A stretch of DNA of 48,411 nt, taken from NCBI GenBank assembly GCA_012974305.1, contig JAAXQN010000022.1, positions 1 through 48,411 on the forward strand, read 5' to 3'. The DNA is from Candidatus Methylomirabilis sp. Its GTDB lineage: Bacteria > Methylomirabilota > Methylomirabilia > Methylomirabilales > CSP1-5. Below are positions 18,677 through 28,688 of the stretch, piece by piece. Position numbers and translations under genes: made by a program. A model generated the notes under the pieces. It saw only the letters and a program-made list of their open reading frames with translations, was not told the origin of the DNA and searched no databases. The first letter of the stretch is position 1. Each line of letters starts with the position of its first letter.

Positions 18677-19813
18677 TCATGCGCTCTCCAAGAATTCCCG
18701 CAGGACTTGTGCAGCCTTGTGAATCTCCAGTATCCCGGCCAGATGCCCGCCGTCACTTTCCAGTTCGAAGGCGGTGGCCGTCACGCCCGCCTGTTGCAGG
18801 GTGTTGAGCAGTTTTTGGGATTGGTAGGGCGGAAGAAATACATCAGAAGAGCAGGGGATCAATAAGACCTTGGCTCGGATCCGTGCGAGCGCCTCTTCAA
18901 AGGAATTGAACCCTATGCCGGCCCGGTACAAGGCAGTGGCCTTCGCCAGGTAGATATAGGAGTTGGCATCGGTTTGTGCCGCCCGTTCTCTGGCCACTTT
19001 GTCGATCTCTGTCTCGATCAGGAATCGGTTCTCCAGCGACGCTGAGGGGCTGCTCCCTTGATCGGCCGGGGCTCGGCCCAGCGTTCGGTCCGCCCAGGGT
19101 TGACTGAGCGCAATCATCGTCAGAGCCGTGAAGGCCACGGTGAGACCTTCCACGGGCTCCGCCTTCCCGTAGTAGTCACCGTTCTGCCAGTTTGGATCGA
19201 GTCGGATTGCCATTTCGGCAACGCGTCCCGGCATTATAATTACCCAAGGGTGAAGCTCGCCGGCACTGATGACCAGGATAGCCCGCTTCACCATGTCGGG
19301 GTAGGCGAGGGCCCACTCGAGAGCCTGAAAGCCGCCCATCGAAGGGCCGGCCACGGCGTGAAGCCGCTCGATGCCTAACGAGCGGATTAAAGCGTGCTGG
19401 ACGTTGATGAAGTCCCGGATGGTGACGATCGGCAAGGACATCCCGTACGGTCTGCCCGTTTCGGGATTAATAGAGGCAGGCCCTGTCGTGACCACTCGTG
19501 GGTCTTTCACGTTGATGTTGCATAGCGTGTCAGAGCTGATAATGAAATACCGATCGGTATCGAAAGGCTTATTGGGGCCGATGACAGCATCCCAGTACCC
19601 GGGGAGCTTTTCGATTTCGGTATAGCGCCCTGCGGCATGTGACGTGCCGGAAAAGGAATGACAGATCAAGATGGCGTTATCTTTGGCCGGGGAAAGTCTG
19701 CCATAGGTCTCGTAGCCGACCCGGATCTGCTTCAGCGTCGCCCCACTCAAAAGTTCCAGGCGATCCAGTTCAAAAATATGCTTGTTGACAATCATGAGAT
19801 CGGGCCCAGGCAC
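18677..19813 (-). CDS. Homoserine O-acetyltransferase family alpha/beta protein (MetX-like)
   Basis: GYETYGRLSPAKDNAILICHSFSGTSHAAG, VAGPSMGGFQALEWA, LLIPCSSDVFLPPYQSQ, DGGHLAG. Confidence 0.78.
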   Translation of the reverse strand: MPGPDLMIVNKHIFELDRLELLSGATLKQIRVGYETYGRLSPAKDNAILICHSFSGTSHAAGRYTEIEKLPGYWDAVIGPNKPFDTDRYFIISSDTLCNINVKDPRVVTTGPASINPETGRPYGMSLPIVTIRDFINVQHALIRSLGIERLHAVAGPSMGGFQALEWALAYPDMVKRAILVISAGELHPWVIIMPGRVAEMAIRLDPNWQNGDYYGKAEPVEGLTVAFTALTMIALSQPWADRTLGRAPADQGSSPSASLENRFLIETEIDKVARERAAQTDANSYIYLAKATALYRAGIGFNSFEEALARIRAKVLLIPCSSDVFLPPYQSQKLLNTLQQAGVTATAFELESDGGHLAGILEIHKAAQVLREFLESA

Positions 19814-19922
19814 GGGGTTGTACAGATGTCCTCCTAGTTTACGTCTGCAGTGATGATTGTCAACGAGAGCGATTCGCGAGTGCGTGAAGGGAAAGGGTCG
19901 TGGGTAGAGGGAAACAGGGGAC

Positions 19923-20975
19923 TCAGGGAGTCACTTCGATCTCGCCAGCACCCGCCACAATCTCACCGATGCTTGCAGCGGCGAGCGTCTTGGCGTCTTG
20001 TAGGCGCTTGACGAGTTGGGCACTTTTCTCTTTGGGGACAGCGATCAAGAGGCCGCCCGAGGTCTGTGCATCGCAGAGGATCAGTTGCGCTTCCTCGGTA
20101 ATCTCCCGTGCCCATGTGACCTTTCCCTCCAAGGCCTGGTGATTCCGTTTGGTCCCGCCGGGACAGATTCCATCCTTCACCAGATTCCAGGCATCGGGGA
20201 GCACTGGGATCGCGTTGAGAGAAATGCGGGCACCGACACCGCTGCCAGCCGTCATCTCATTCAGGTGTCCAAGGAGGCCAAAGCCCGTAATGTCCGTGCA
20301 CGCATCCACTCCCACCTCAACCATCGCCTCGGCGGCAGCCTTGTTTAACATGGTCATGATGTGCACAGTCTGTTGCATGGTGTCTTGAGAGACCTGCTCC
20401 CGCTTGATCCCGGTGGTGATGATCCCGAGCCCTAGCGGCTTGGTCAGGACCAGGTCATCCCCAACCCGGGCTCCGGCATTGGTGAGTATCTTCTTCGGGT
20501 GCACGAGGCCGGTCACCACTAATCCGTACTTGGGTTCCGGATCATCGATGCTGTGCCCTCCGATAATGGAGGCCCCGGCCTCCTTGACCTTGTCGGCTCC
20601 GCCCTGAAGGATCGCAGTTAACACGTCAAGGGAAAGCTTTCCGACCGGGAAACCGACCAGATTGAGGGCAAAGATCGGCTGGGCCCCCATGGCGTACATG
20701 TCGCTGAGGGAGTTGGCTGCGGCCACTGCCCCGCAGGCATACGGATCGTCCACGACCGGAGTGATATAGTCGACAGACTGCACCACGGCCAGATCGTCAG
20801 TGAGCTGGTAGACCGCGGCATCGTCAGCGGTCTCCGGGCCCACGAGGATCCGCGGGTCACTGAAGGTGGGTAATTGACTCAGCACCTGAGCCAGGTCCGT
20901 CGGACTGATTTTGCAGGCTCAACCCGCGCCGTGAGACAGGGTTGTCAGCCGGATCTTTTCCCGGAGATCGGTCAT
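19923..20975 (-). CDS. selD: Selenide, water dikinase; selenoprotein form with in-frame UGA (Sec19)
   Basis: Upstream extension from ATG at 20975: MTDLREKIRLTTLSHGAG-U-ACKISPTDLAQVLSQLPTF..., continuing in frame into the supplied 320-aa ORF. Confidence 0.92.
20887..20921 (-). promoter_or_regulatory. Candidate bacterial SECIS-like hairpin starting at the selD UGA
   Basis: TGAGCC...GGCTCA 6-bp lower stem including the UGA, with apical GTCC-GAC-GGAC. Confidence 0.55.
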
Positions 20976-20994
20976 CGGTTTCCTCCAGTTGAGG

Positions 20995-21510
20995 CTACTT
21001 GAGCTTTTCCGCTAGGGCACGGTCCTTGGCCGCAACTTCCTGCGCAAGTGACTTCTTAAACGTATTAAGTTGTTTATTAAGTTTTCCATCATAAATACTT
21101 AATATCTCAGCAGAATAAATTCCGGCGTTCTTTGCACCCGCTTTGCCCACTGCCATGGTAGCTACGGGGACCCCCCCGGGCATTTGGGCCGTGGAGAGCA
21201 GCGCATCCAGGCCGTGCAGCGGGCTCGATTCAATGGGGACTCCAATGACCGGCAACGTGGTCTCGGCCGCGATAATGCCGGCTAGGTGCGCTGCGCCACC
21301 CGCCCCCGCAATGATCACTTTGAGCCCTCGTGCCTGGGCGGTCCGTGAATACTCGATCGCCTGAGCGGGGGCCCGGTGGCACGAGATCACGCGCACCTCG
21401 TGGGGAATGCCAAAATACTTCAATGCCTTTGCGGCCTCCTCCATGATGGGGAAGTCTGAGTCACTCCCCATCACGATTCCAACCAAAGGCTTTTTGCGTT
21501 CACGACTCAT
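20995..21510 (-). CDS. purE: 5-(carboxyamino)imidazole ribonucleotide mutase
   Basis: [52 protein letters not shown]. Confidence 0.95.
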   Translation of the reverse strand: MSRERKKPLVGIVMGSDSDFPIMEEAAKALKYFGIPHEVRVISCHRAPAQAIEYSRTAQARGLKVIIAGAGGAAHLAGIIAAETTLPVIGVPIESSPLHGLDALLSTAQMPGGVPVATMAVGKAGAKNAGIYSAEILSIYDGKLNKQLNTFKKSLAQEVAAKDRALAEKLK

Positions 21511-21524
21511 GGTCTACCGTCTCC

Positions 21525-21592
21525 CGTTCATGGTTCAGGGTTCAGCGTTTTCTGAACTATGAACCATAAACCCTGAACCTTCAACCCTGAAC
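21525..21592. repeat. Intergenic GTTCAGGGTTCAG-type degenerate repeat with inverted copy
   Basis: GTTCATGGTTCAGGGTTCAG...CTGAACTATGAACCATAAACCCTGAACCTTCAACCCTGAAC. Confidence 0.65.
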
Positions 21593-22872
21593 TAGCCCGT
21601 CAACCGGTCAAGCGCCTTCTTTCCAATGTCGTTCCGATAGTGGACGCCCTCCCAGTATATCTTCTTGACGCCCTCGTACGCGTTGGCAATAGCCTCTGGG
21701 ATGTCCTTCCCGAGCCCGGTGACATTGAGGACCCGGCCACCGTCCGTGACCACCTTGCCGTTTCTCAGCGTGGTCCCGGCGTGAAAGATGACCACCCCGG
21801 GCACACCCGCTGCCTCATCCAGGCCCGAGATCGCTTTCCCCTTTTCATAGTTGCCGGGGTAGCCTCCCGAGGCCATGACCACACACACGGCAGGCTCAGG
21901 CCTCCATTCAAGTGTGACCTCGTGAAGGCGGTCGTCAATCACCGCCTCGAGCACTGGAATCAAATCTGAAGCCATGCGGGCCACCAGGGGTTGCGCCTCC
22001 GGATCACCAAAGCGGCCGTTGAACTCCAAGGTCTTGGGTTTCCCATCTTTGATCATCAACCCGGCATACAAGACCCCCTTGTAGGGGTGGCCTTCTGCCG
22101 CCATCCCCCGGACGGCCGGGATCATAACTCGTTCCATGATCTCTCGGTCAATCGCTTCAGTGACTACGGGCGCAGGAGAATACGCCCCCATTCCCCCGGT
22201 ATTGGGGCCCTGGTCGTTGTCGAAGATCGGCTTGTGATCCTGAGAGGAGGCCATGGGCAGGACTGTTTTGCCATCGGTAAAAGCGAGGAAGGAGGCCTCT
22301 TCACCGGTGAGGCATTCCTCGATGACCACGCGGTCTCCGGCGTCGCCAAAGACTCGCTCCTCCATAATGGTGCTGATCGCCTGGTGAGCCTCTTCGAGGG
22401 TCTGACAGACTATGGCCCCCTTGCCAGCGGCCAGACCGTCGGCCTTGACCACGATGGGGGCCCCCATCTTCTCCAGATAGTCCCTGGCCTGGCGGGCATC
22501 ATCGAAGATTTCGTATTCGGCCGTGGGGATCCCGTATTTTCGCATCAGATTCTTGGCAAAGATCTTACTCCCCTCAATCCTGGCTGCGTCCCGGCGCGCT
22601 CCAAAGATCCGCAGCCCCCGCGCCTCGAATTCATCCACAATGCCCAGGGTCAGGGGGACCTCTGGGCCGACGAGGGTGAGGTCGATCTTTTCATTGACGG
22701 CGAACTCCACGAGATCGGCGATGTCGGTGGCTCCAATACTAATGCAGGTAGCGATCTGGGCCATCCCCGCGTTGCCGGGGGCAGCATAGAGGAGGGGCTT
22801 TCGAGGACTCTGGGCAAGCTTCCATAGAAGAGAGTGTTCCCTTCCCCCTTGTCCAACCGCCAGGATCTTCAT
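21592..22872 (-). CDS. purD: Phosphoribosylamine--glycine ligase
   Basis: MKILAVGQGGREHSLLWKLAQSP, GPEVPL, RFGDPEAQ. Confidence 0.96.
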   Translation of the reverse strand: MKILAVGQGGREHSLLWKLAQSPRKPLLYAAPGNAGMAQIATCISIGATDIADLVEFAVNEKIDLTLVGPEVPLTLGIVDEFEARGLRIFGARRDAARIEGSKIFAKNLMRKYGIPTAEYEIFDDARQARDYLEKMGAPIVVKADGLAAGKGAIVCQTLEEAHQAISTIMEERVFGDAGDRVVIEECLTGEEASFLAFTDGKTVLPMASSQDHKPIFDNDQGPNTGGMGAYSPAPVVTEAIDREIMERVMIPAVRGMAAEGHPYKGVLYAGLMIKDGKPKTLEFNGRFGDPEAQPLVARMASDLIPVLEAVIDDRLHEVTLEWRPEPAVCVVMASGGYPGNYEKGKAISGLDEAAGVPGVVIFHAGTTLRNGKVVTDGGRVLNVTGLGKDIPEAIANAYEGVKKIYWEGVHYRNDIGKKALDRLTG

Positions 22873-22889
22873 GTGTAGCCTCCTCGAAA

Positions 22890-23040
22890 AATGATGACCG
22901 ACGACCGATGACCGTCAAGGGCCAAGGATTTGCCGTTCTCAGTTCGCGGTTCACTGTGCGCAGATAAGAATTGACAGCTCGTTGACCGATGATTGTTTGA
23001 CGACTACCGTTTTTTCGGTCGTCGGTCATCGGTGATCGCC
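22890..23040. repeat. Intergenic GACCGAYGACCGATGACCG-type degenerate repeat with inverted copy
   Basis: GACCGACGACCGATGACCGTC near 22894 and TCGGTCGTCGGTCATCGGTGATCG near 23017. Confidence 0.6.
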
Positions 23041-23043
23041 TTT

Positions 23044-24633
23044 TTAGTGGCGGAAGTGCCGCATGCCGGCAAAGACCATGGCCATGTCGTGCTCGTCAGC
23101 CGCCTGGATGGCCTCGGCATCCCGCATCGAGCCCCCTGGTTGAATAATGGCAGTGGCGCCCGCCTCGGCGACGACATCGACTCCGTCCCGAAAGGGAAAG
23201 AAAGCATCAGATGCCACCACCGTGCCCTTGAGGGAAGACTGTGCTTTCATGATGGCCACCCGGCAAGCATCCACCCGGCTCATCTGCCCGGCCCCGATCC
23301 CGACGGTCGCGTTGGCGGTGGTGAAGACAACGGCGTTCGACCTGACATGTTTTGCGATCTTCCAGGCGAAGGTCAGCGCCTCCCACTCCGCCGGGGCTGG
23401 CTTTCGTTTGGTCACGACACTCAAGGCGGTCTTATCCAGGTCCGCGCGGTCTCGTTCCTGAAGGAGAAGCCCCCCGGAGATCCGTCGTAGGTCCCAGGGG
23501 TCGGGTAGGGCCTGCCACTCGGCCGCCGGGATCTGCATCACCCGGAGATTCTCTCGAGTTCGCAATATCTCCTTGGCCCTCTCGGTGTAGTCCGGGGCAA
23601 TGACCGCTTCAACGAAGGTAGAAGCAAGCTCCGTCGCCATCGCATCGTCCACAGTGCGGTTGAGTCCCACGACCCCGCCGTAGGCCGAGACGGGATCCGT
23701 ACTGTGGGCCTGACGATAGGCTTCGACCAATGGCTCGCCGATGCCGACGCCGCACGGGGTGTTGTGCTTGATGATGCACGCCGCCGGGACGGCGAACTCC
23801 AGGACGAGGTATAAGGCGCTATCGAGATCCAACAGATTGGTGTACGAGAGTGCCTTTCCTTGCAATTGCTGGGCGTTGGCCATGCAGGGCCCCTTGACCT
23901 GTAGCTCTCGGTACAGCGCTGCCTGTTGATGTGGATTCTCGCCGTACCGGAGAGACTGGACCTTTGCGAATGCTCGTGCCAGGAAGGGCGGAAAAGACTG
24001 GGGCCACTCTGCCGTTAGGGAGGCGTCGGTACAGCTCACCGTGCTCAAGAAGCTTCCAATGACTCCTTCGTACCGGCTGGTGAGCTGAAATGCCGCTTGT
24101 GCGAGCCGCAGACGAGTTGTCAGAGAGATCCCGCCGGATTGTTTTAACTCGTCCAAGATTTGGGAGTACTGTTGAGGTTCGGTGAGGATGGCCACCCACT
24201 CAAAGTTCTTGGCAGCCGAGCGAATGAGGGTCGGTCCGCCGATATCGATCTGCTCGATAGCACGGGCCAGGTCCGATGCGTCCTCGGCGATCGTCGCCTC
24301 GAAAGGATACAGATTGATAGCGACGAGGTCGATGGGGGAGATGTGTTGCTGTTCGAGCTGGCGCTGGTGCTCCGGATCAGCGCGGCTGGCCAGAATGGCT
24401 CCGTGAATGGCTGGATGGAGGGTTTTCACGCGACCTTCCAGCATCTCTGGAACGCCGGTCACGTCTGCTACCTCAGTGACGGTCACTCCCGCCCCTCGCA
24501 GATACTCGGCCGTCTTCCCTGTGGAGATCAGCTCGACGCCGAGTTCCGTTAATCCTTTGGCGAACTCGACAATTCCTGTCTTGTCCGAGACACTCAAGAG
24601 AGCCCGTCGGATCCGGATGCGTCCTTTTTCCAT
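23044..24633 (-). CDS. purH: Bifunctional AICAR transformylase/IMP cyclohydrolase
   Basis: [37 protein letters not shown]. Confidence 0.97.
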   Translation of the reverse strand: MEKGRIRIRRALLSVSDKTGIVEFAKGLTELGVELISTGKTAEYLRGAGVTVTEVADVTGVPEMLEGRVKTLHPAIHGAILASRADPEHQRQLEQQHISPIDLVAINLYPFEATIAEDASDLARAIEQIDIGGPTLIRSAAKNFEWVAILTEPQQYSQILDELKQSGGISLTTRLRLAQAAFQLTSRYEGVIGSFLSTVSCTDASLTAEWPQSFPPFLARAFAKVQSLRYGENPHQQAALYRELQVKGPCMANAQQLQGKALSYTNLLDLDSALYLVLEFAVPAACIIKHNTPCGVGIGEPLVEAYRQAHSTDPVSAYGGVVGLNRTVDDAMATELASTFVEAVIAPDYTERAKEILRTRENLRVMQIPAAEWQALPDPWDLRRISGGLLLQERDRADLDKTALSVVTKRKPAPAEWEALTFAWKIAKHVRSNAVVFTTANATVGIGAGQMSRVDACRVAIMKAQSSLKGTVVASDAFFPFRDGVDVVAEAGATAIIQPGGSMRDAEAIQAADEHDMAMVFAGMRHFRH

Positions 24634-24793
24634 CCTCTGTCCGTCGCCCCCGGGCAGCTCGCCGGGTTTGTTGCCCGACTGGTGAGGCGGCGCTCCTTAT
24701 ATGGTTCCCGGTGTACTCGAGTTGCCTGCAGACTTCGGTGGCGCGTGAGAAGAACCGCGTGTTCCGTTGGCAAGAGCGAAAAATCGACGCAAT

Positions 24794-25462
24794 TTAGGGA
24801 TGAATATACCTCCATCCCTCCTTGATCGGGCGCTCCGAATCACTCCCTTTACAAAAGACACGCCGTCCTCTGACCTCGAGCCGACCCTCGGCATAGAGCT
24901 GGATCGCGCGCGGATAAATCTGATGTTCGTACTTTAAAATCCGGGCGGAGAGTGTGTCCTCGGTGTCGTCGTCGAAGACGGGAACAATGGCCTGAATGAT
25001 AATTGGCCCGGTGTCGACCCCCTCATCGGCAAAGTGGACGGTGCAGCCAGAGAACTTCACGCCGTGGTGAAGGGACTTGCCTTGAACGTGGAGTCCCGGA
25101 AAGGAGGGAAGAAGGGCTGGGTGGATATTCATGATGCGATGGCGAAAACGGTGGATAAAGCCGGCGCTCAGGACGCGCATGTAGCCGGCCAGGCAGACCA
25201 ACCCCACCTGGTGCTCGGTGAGAACAGCGGCCATCGCCTCATTAAAAGCTTCGCGGGATGCGTGCGCTTTGGGATCGACAAAAGCGGGTGCGATGCGGTG
25301 GCGTCGGGCGCGCTCGAGAGCATAGGCGTCTTTGACATCACTGACCACGACGACCACGGCCGCGTCGAGCTTTCCCGCCTCGTTGGCATCGATGATTGCC
25401 TGGAGGTTCGAGCCTCGGCCCGACACGAGCACGCCGACGCGCAGCTTATCCTTTGTCGCCAT
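24794..25462 (-). CDS. purN: Phosphoribosylglycinamide formyltransferase
   Basis: VLVSGRGSNLQAIIDA, LAGYMRVLSAGF, NIHPALLPSFPGLH. Confidence 0.96.
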   Translation of the reverse strand: MATKDKLRVGVLVSGRGSNLQAIIDANEAGKLDAAVVVVVSDVKDAYALERARRHRIAPAFVDPKAHASREAFNEAMAAVLTEHQVGLVCLAGYMRVLSAGFIHRFRHRIMNIHPALLPSFPGLHVQGKSLHHGVKFSGCTVHFADEGVDTGPIIIQAIVPVFDDDTEDTLSARILKYEHQIYPRAIQLYAEGRLEVRGRRVFCKGSDSERPIKEGWRYIHP

Positions 25463-25847
25463 CGCACCTCCTGTTGCCTGAATCTAACAAAGCCGGTCTC
25501 GCCCCGGCAAGGGATTTTCCCTGCATCGGACCCCCGTCGTTTCGTTGTACACACACGGACTGCTCACAGTGATCTCAGGGGTCGGATACGGTTTTTCGCG
25601 GGGTATCTCCCTGACATATATTATGTGCCCCATGAAGTAGTACCAGGGGGGGGATTTTTCTAAAGTATTTTATAATGCTAATCACTATAACCTCTTGTGA
25701 AATAATGACAAAATTGCATAATGGTAGGATGCCGGTGGCACAGCGCTTCAGGTGATATCGGTCCGCACCATGTGGCGGGGGGAAGGCAGGTCTGAGTCTA
25801 TTAGGGAAGGGCAGGGTTGTCAATCCCTCAGGGATGATAAAAATCTC

Positions 25848-25907
25848 TTGACATGGGGGTATGGGGGATGGTAGAAAGACGACAATATCGATAGACAATG
25901 TCGACAT
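25848..25907 (+). promoter_or_regulatory. Putative promoter/operator of the Rrf2 gene
   Basis: TTGACA at 25848, weak TAGAAA -10 at 25872, then CGACA...TGTCG dyad and GACAAT direct repeats. Confidence 0.4.
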
Positions 25908-25925
25908 AAGACGGAGTGAGGAATA

Positions 25926-26384
25926 ATGAAGGTTTCGACGAAAGGCGATTACGCGACAAGGGCGTTGCAGGAACTTTCCATGCACTACAAGCACTACAAC
26001 AAAGGCCTGCTCCAGATCGAGGAGATTGCCGAGCGACAAGACATCCCGGTCAGGTATCTTGAGCAACTGCTACTGATCCTCAAGCGGGCAGGGTACTTGG
26101 AAAGTAAGCGAGGCGTCAATGGGGGGTACTCCCTTGCGAAACCCCCCCATCAGATTACCCTGGGGGAGATCATACGGCTGATGGAAGGTCCCCCGGCCCC
26201 CATCTATTGCGTCGATCCTCTATCGCGTGACAAGTGTTCCGTGGAAAAGGGCTGCGGCTTCCAAAGCGTATGGGGGGAAGTCAGGGACGCCATTTCTGAC
26301 ATCCTGGATAACATTACTTTTGAGGAAATTTGCCGTCGGGCGCAGTTGAAGATTACACCGAAGATTATGAGCTATCAAATCTAA
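25926..26384 (+). CDS. Rrf2 family transcriptional regulator with three conserved-type cysteines
   Basis: MKVSTKGDYATRALQELS, wHTH, SKRGVNGGYSLAKPPHQITLGEIIRLMEG, CVDPLSRDKCSVEKGC. Confidence 0.93.
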   Translation: MKVSTKGDYATRALQELSMHYKHYNKGLLQIEEIAERQDIPVRYLEQLLLILKRAGYLESKRGVNGGYSLAKPPHQITLGEIIRLMEGPPAPIYCVDPLSRDKCSVEKGCGFQSVWGEVRDAISDILDNITFEEICRRAQLKITPKIMSYQI

Positions 26385-26385
26385 A

Positions 26386-26524
26386 TCGATGACCGACGAC
26401 CGATGACAGGAAAACCAATGACCGACTATCGACCACCGACGGCCGCTAGTCAACACCCGACAGCCAAAAGGTCTTTCCGTTTCTTGCGGTGCTCGGATAA
26501 CGGTCATCGGATAACGGTGGACGG
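26386..26524. repeat. Intergenic GACCGATGACCG-type degenerate repeat
   Basis: ATGACCGACGACCGATGACAGG...CGGTCATCGGATAACGGTGGACGG. Confidence 0.55.
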
Positions 26525-27454
26525 ATGATGGGAGCACGGATTCCTCGTCTCGCAAAGAATGCGCTAGATCTCATTGGGAACACGCCTATGGTGGAGCTTC
26601 ACAAGGTCTCTCCTCGGAATGGCGCGACCGTTTTGGGAAAGATGGAATCGCTCAATCCGGCCGGGAGTGTCAAGGATCGCATCTCTTGGGCCATGGTTGA
26701 GGAAGCGGAACGGGAGGGGAAACTCAGGCCCGGAGCGACCATTGTCGAACCGACCTCCGGAAACACGGGGATCGGGCTCGCCATGGTGGCGGCAGTGAAG
26801 GGATACCGGCTGATTCTGACCATGCCCGACGATATGAGTCTCGAGCGCAGGACGCTGCTCCAACGGTTCGGGGCGGAGGTGATCTTGACGCCGGCGATTG
26901 AAGGGATGACCGGCGCCGTGTTTGCGGCCGAGGAGCTTTGCCGGGAAGATCCCAACAACTTTATGCCCCAACAATTTAACAACCCGGCGAATCCAGAGAT
27001 TCACCGCCAGACGACCGCTCAGGAGATCCTGGAGGTGACCGAGGGTCGGATTGACGCGCTCGTGGCCGCGGTCGGTACCGGAGGGACCATCACCGGGGTG
27101 GGAGAAATTCTCAAGTCCAAAATCCCAGGTGTCAGGGTCATTGCGGTCGAGCCGGCCAAATCGCCGGTCCTCCAGGGAGGGAAGGCCCGACCTCACGGGA
27201 TTCAGGGCATTGGAGCGAGCTTTATCCCCGGGGTCCTCAATATGGAGGTCCTGGATGAGATTATCGCGGTGACCGACGAGGACGCCTTCAAGATGACGGC
27301 GCGTCTGACCCGGGAAGAGGGGCTCTTGGTCGGGGTCTCGGCCGGGGCCAACGTCTTTGCCGCCGTTCAGGTTGCCCGGCAACTCGAAAAGGGGAAGATC
27401 GTTGTGACCATTATGTGTGATACCGGGGAACGGTATCTCAGTGTGCCATTCTAG
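26525..27454 (+). CDS. cysK: Cysteine synthase A family (PLP fold type II)
   Basis: LIGNTPMVELHKVSP, NPAGSVKDRISWAM, EPTSGNTGIGLAMVAA. Confidence 0.93.
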   Translation: MMGARIPRLAKNALDLIGNTPMVELHKVSPRNGATVLGKMESLNPAGSVKDRISWAMVEEAEREGKLRPGATIVEPTSGNTGIGLAMVAAVKGYRLILTMPDDMSLERRTLLQRFGAEVILTPAIEGMTGAVFAAEELCREDPNNFMPQQFNNPANPEIHRQTTAQEILEVTEGRIDALVAAVGTGGTITGVGEILKSKIPGVRVIAVEPAKSPVLQGGKARPHGIQGIGASFIPGVLNMEVLDEIIAVTDEDAFKMTARLTREEGLLVGVSAGANVFAAVQVARQLEKGKIVVTIMCDTGERYLSVPF

Positions 27455-27473
27455 AAGGAAAGGAGTTTGATGC

Positions 27474-28565
27474 ATGACGGTCAAGATCTACATCCCGACG
27501 CCGTTTCGAGCGATTACTCGCAACCAGGCCACGGTGGAGGTCGAAGGGGAGACTATCCAGCACCTCATCGAGGCCCTCGAAGCGGAGTATCCCGGCATCC
27601 GGGAGCGGGTTTTTGATGAGGCAGGAGAGATTCATCGGCATATCAATATCTATGTGAACGAAATCGCCGTCGAGAACCTCAAGGGCAAAGATACGGCATT
27701 GGTGGAGGGGGACGAGGTGTCCCTGATCCCGGCCATTGCCGGAGGGGCGATTCCCTTTACCGAGGAGCAAATCAAGCGGTACAGCCGTCACATCATCCTG
27801 CCCGAGGTAGGTGGGAAGGGACAACGGAAACTCCTCAACAGTAGCGCCCTCTTGGTTGGGGCCGGTGGTCTGGGCTGTCCTGCTGCCCTCTATCTAGCCG
27901 CTGCGGGTGTGGGCCGGCTCGGGATCGTCGATTTCGATCTGGTGGATCTCAGCAACCTCCAGCGACAGATCCTTCACCACACCCATGACCTGGGGCGACC
28001 CAAGGTCCTTTCGGCGGTGGACAGCATCGGGGATATCAATCCCGATGTCAAGGTCGAGCCCCATCAGGCCCAGCTCTCGTCGGAGAATGTGAAAGAGATC
28101 ATCGCCGGCTACGACGTAATCGTCAACGGCTGTGACAACTTTCCCACCCGATACCTGTTGAATGATGCCTGTTACTTTCTGAAGAAGCCGATGGTGGATG
28201 GCAGCATTTTCCGCTTTGAAGGGCAGGTCACGGTCTTCTCACCGGGGAAAGGGTGTTACCGCTGTCTGTATCCTGCGCCGCCCCCGCCCGGGCTCGTCCC
28301 GAGTTGTGCAGAGGCTGGGGTCCTCGGAGTCCTCTGCGGGATCATTGGCAGCCTCCAGGCGCTCGAGGCGATCAAGCTCATCCTCGGCGGGGGAGACCCC
28401 CTCGTTAATCGCCTGCTCTTTTTCGATGCGATGACGTTGGAGTTCCGTCAAGTCAAGATCCGGCGGGATCCAGAGTGTCCGGTCTGCGGCGATCATCCCA
28501 CGATCACGGACCTGATTGACTACCACGAATTCTGCGGCGTCCCGCAGGGGCAGGTGGTGAGCTAG
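27474..28565 (+). CDS. MoaD/ThiS-like ubiquitin-fold domain fused to MoeB/ThiF-type E1 adenylyltransferase
   Basis: N-term MTVKIYIPTPFRAITRNQATVEVEG...SLIPAIAGG runs directly into AIPFTEEQIKRYSRHIILPEVGGKGQRKLLNSSALLVGAGGLGCPAALYLAAAGVGRLGIVD; CYRC and CPVC zinc pairs. Confidence 0.95.
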   Translation: MTVKIYIPTPFRAITRNQATVEVEGETIQHLIEALEAEYPGIRERVFDEAGEIHRHINIYVNEIAVENLKGKDTALVEGDEVSLIPAIAGGAIPFTEEQIKRYSRHIILPEVGGKGQRKLLNSSALLVGAGGLGCPAALYLAAAGVGRLGIVDFDLVDLSNLQRQILHHTHDLGRPKVLSAVDSIGDINPDVKVEPHQAQLSSENVKEIIAGYDVIVNGCDNFPTRYLLNDACYFLKKPMVDGSIFRFEGQVTVFSPGKGCYRCLYPAPPPPGLVPSCAEAGVLGVLCGIIGSLQALEAIKLILGGGDPLVNRLLFFDAMTLEFRQVKIRRDPECPVCGDHPTITDLIDYHEFCGVPQGQVVS

Positions 28566-28688
28566 GAATAGTTCACAGTTCAGAGTTCATGGTCGAAGGA
28601 TGATGGATGCAGAAGATAAAGAAGGCAGCCGGTGGATTCTCATCCTCTCTGGAAATGACAGGACTAAGGCAATGAGGAGATCAGCTTA

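Noticed and set aside
24634-24793. Hidden gene or RNA between purH and purN
   Set aside because: No convincing frame, promoter or structured RNA motif could be supported by eye.
26564-27484. 306-aa minus-strand ORF
   Set aside because: Antisense to cysK; no family motifs.
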